From NCBI RefSeq assembly GCF_015265475.1, contig NZ_CP054493.1:1736001-1800000 (forward strand): a stretch of DNA of 64,000 nucleotides, given 5' to 3'. Under the pieces are notes generated by a model. It had not been told where the DNA came from. It saw only the letters and a program-made list of their open reading frames with translations, and ran no database searches. This document shows, piece after piece, positions 63,644 to 64,000 of the stretch; positions within the stretch are counted from its first letter, which is position 1, and every line of letters starts with the position of its first letter. Both the position numbers and the translations under genes were made by a program. The DNA is from Candidatus Sulfurimonas marisnigri. GTDB taxonomy: Bacteria > Campylobacterota > Campylobacteria > Campylobacterales > Sulfurimonadaceae.

Positions 63644-64000
63644 TACGCACCCATCATTTTAAACTTATAGCTAAAGCTTGTAAAAGAGTCATCTGAGCTA
63701 ACTTCAATCTCAACCCCCTCTTCATCACAAATAGTTCGGACCAATTGCAAGCCTAAACCAAAACCGTCTCTATTCTCCTCTTCTCTATAGTAAGCATCAA
63801 AAACTTTATTTGTATCTTTAATGGCTTTGGAATGACTTCCCATAGAGAACTCTACATGTGAACCATTTTTATTTAAGCTTACATGTACCTTTTTATTTGC
63901 AAGAGTATATTTGATTGCATTTGTTATTGTGTTGTCTATAATTCGTTGAAGTTTTGTTTCATTAAAATATATATGTAACTCATCAATAGGCGGATTATAA
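63643..64000 (-). CDS. Sensor histidine kinase, C-terminal part (cut by window edge)
   Basis: The frame is open from the stop at 63643 to the right edge, about 119 codons; the start lies beyond the window. It includes an N-box KLQRIIDNTITNAIKYT and the G2 region GFGLGLQLVRTICDEEG, ending FSYKFKMMGA. The D-box DxGxG is not recognisable (residues MGSHSKAIKDT), as in some divergent kinases. It pairs with the response regulator. Confidence 0.85.
   Translation of the reverse strand, partial: YNPPIDELHIYFNETKLQRIIDNTITNAIKYTLANKKVHVSLNKNGSHVEFSMGSHSKAIKDTNKVFDAYYREEENRDGFGLGLQLVRTICDEEGVEIEVSSDDSFTSFSYKFKMMGA

Overview
The window looks like a chromosome segment of a low-GC member of the Campylobacterota (Epsilonproteobacteria), most likely Sulfurimonas or a close relative. 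Supporting signs are the AT-rich codon use, histidine kinases with the HQWRQPL H-box common in this group, the acs/actP/DUF485/OprD-porin/Cache-chemoreceptor acetate cluster, and a MutS with an intact mismatch-recognition domain. The genus is an inference from gene content, not a database result.

Left host block (1-16.8 kb). After a truncated mutS (minus strand) and a divergent two-component pair comes a plus-strand operon: OmpA/TSP3 protein, a TolC-type outer-membrane protein fused to a TSP3/OmpA-like tail, a LapB-type type I secretion ATPase, a LapC/HlyD adaptor, a LuxR-type regulator and a secreted protein. Facing it on the minus strand are a 1295-residue LapA-like adhesin, an HD/polynucleotide-kinase-like fusion and a Skp1-type (GT60-like) GlcNAc-transferase homologue. 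The adhesin has an N-terminal retention module with a TAAG LapG-type cleavage motif, roughly 190-200 PTDA repeats encoded by a synonymously scrambled 12-bp array, and a C-terminal secretion domain.

Integrated island (16,808-50,522; 33,680 bp from repeat start to repeat start). A 35-bp perfect direct repeat bounds it. The right copy is the 3' end of an intact tRNA-Ser(GCU); the left copy is a remnant. Tyrosine-integrase arm-type repeats lie just inside both ends and an integrase gene lies at the left end. I see no relaxase or type IV secretion genes, so it is not an obvious self-transmissible ICE. Its main cargo is one ten-gene minus-strand defence operon (34.2 to 18.2 kb). The frame of that operon is a type III-like restriction-modification set (PLD-SNF2 helicase, DUF4391, Mod, Res). 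A Septu-like PtuA/PtuB pair is nested before mod, and a four-gene module (EVE-DUF262, DUF3696 ATPase, PLD-like protein, DUF4209/HEPN protein) is nested between mod and res. The rest holds a secreted endonuclease I, a pseudopilin, a CPBP protease, a Sel1-repeat protein, phage/plasmid-like genes (Rad52-like, Gp157-like, DUF932, DUF2958), a D5-like replication protein, a frameshifted second integrase with its own set of arm-type repeats, an excisionase-like HTH protein and several unknowns.

Right host block (50.5-64 kb). Two tandem LapG-like periplasmic cysteine proteases follow the tRNA. Removing the island would place them about 350 bp from the adhesin start, so the island appears to have split an adhesin / secretion / adhesin-protease locus. 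Then come pyrF and the acetate cluster: acs, a DnaQ-like exonuclease, a cNMP-CBS-DUF294 protein, actP, DUF485, an OprD-like porin, a double-Cache chemoreceptor, and a two-component system running off the right edge.

The most interesting candidates are the Lap-type adhesin system with a mucin-like PTDA rod and a linked GT60-like glycosyltransferase, and the nested defence operon with its EVE-DUF262/AAA/PLD/HEPN insert.
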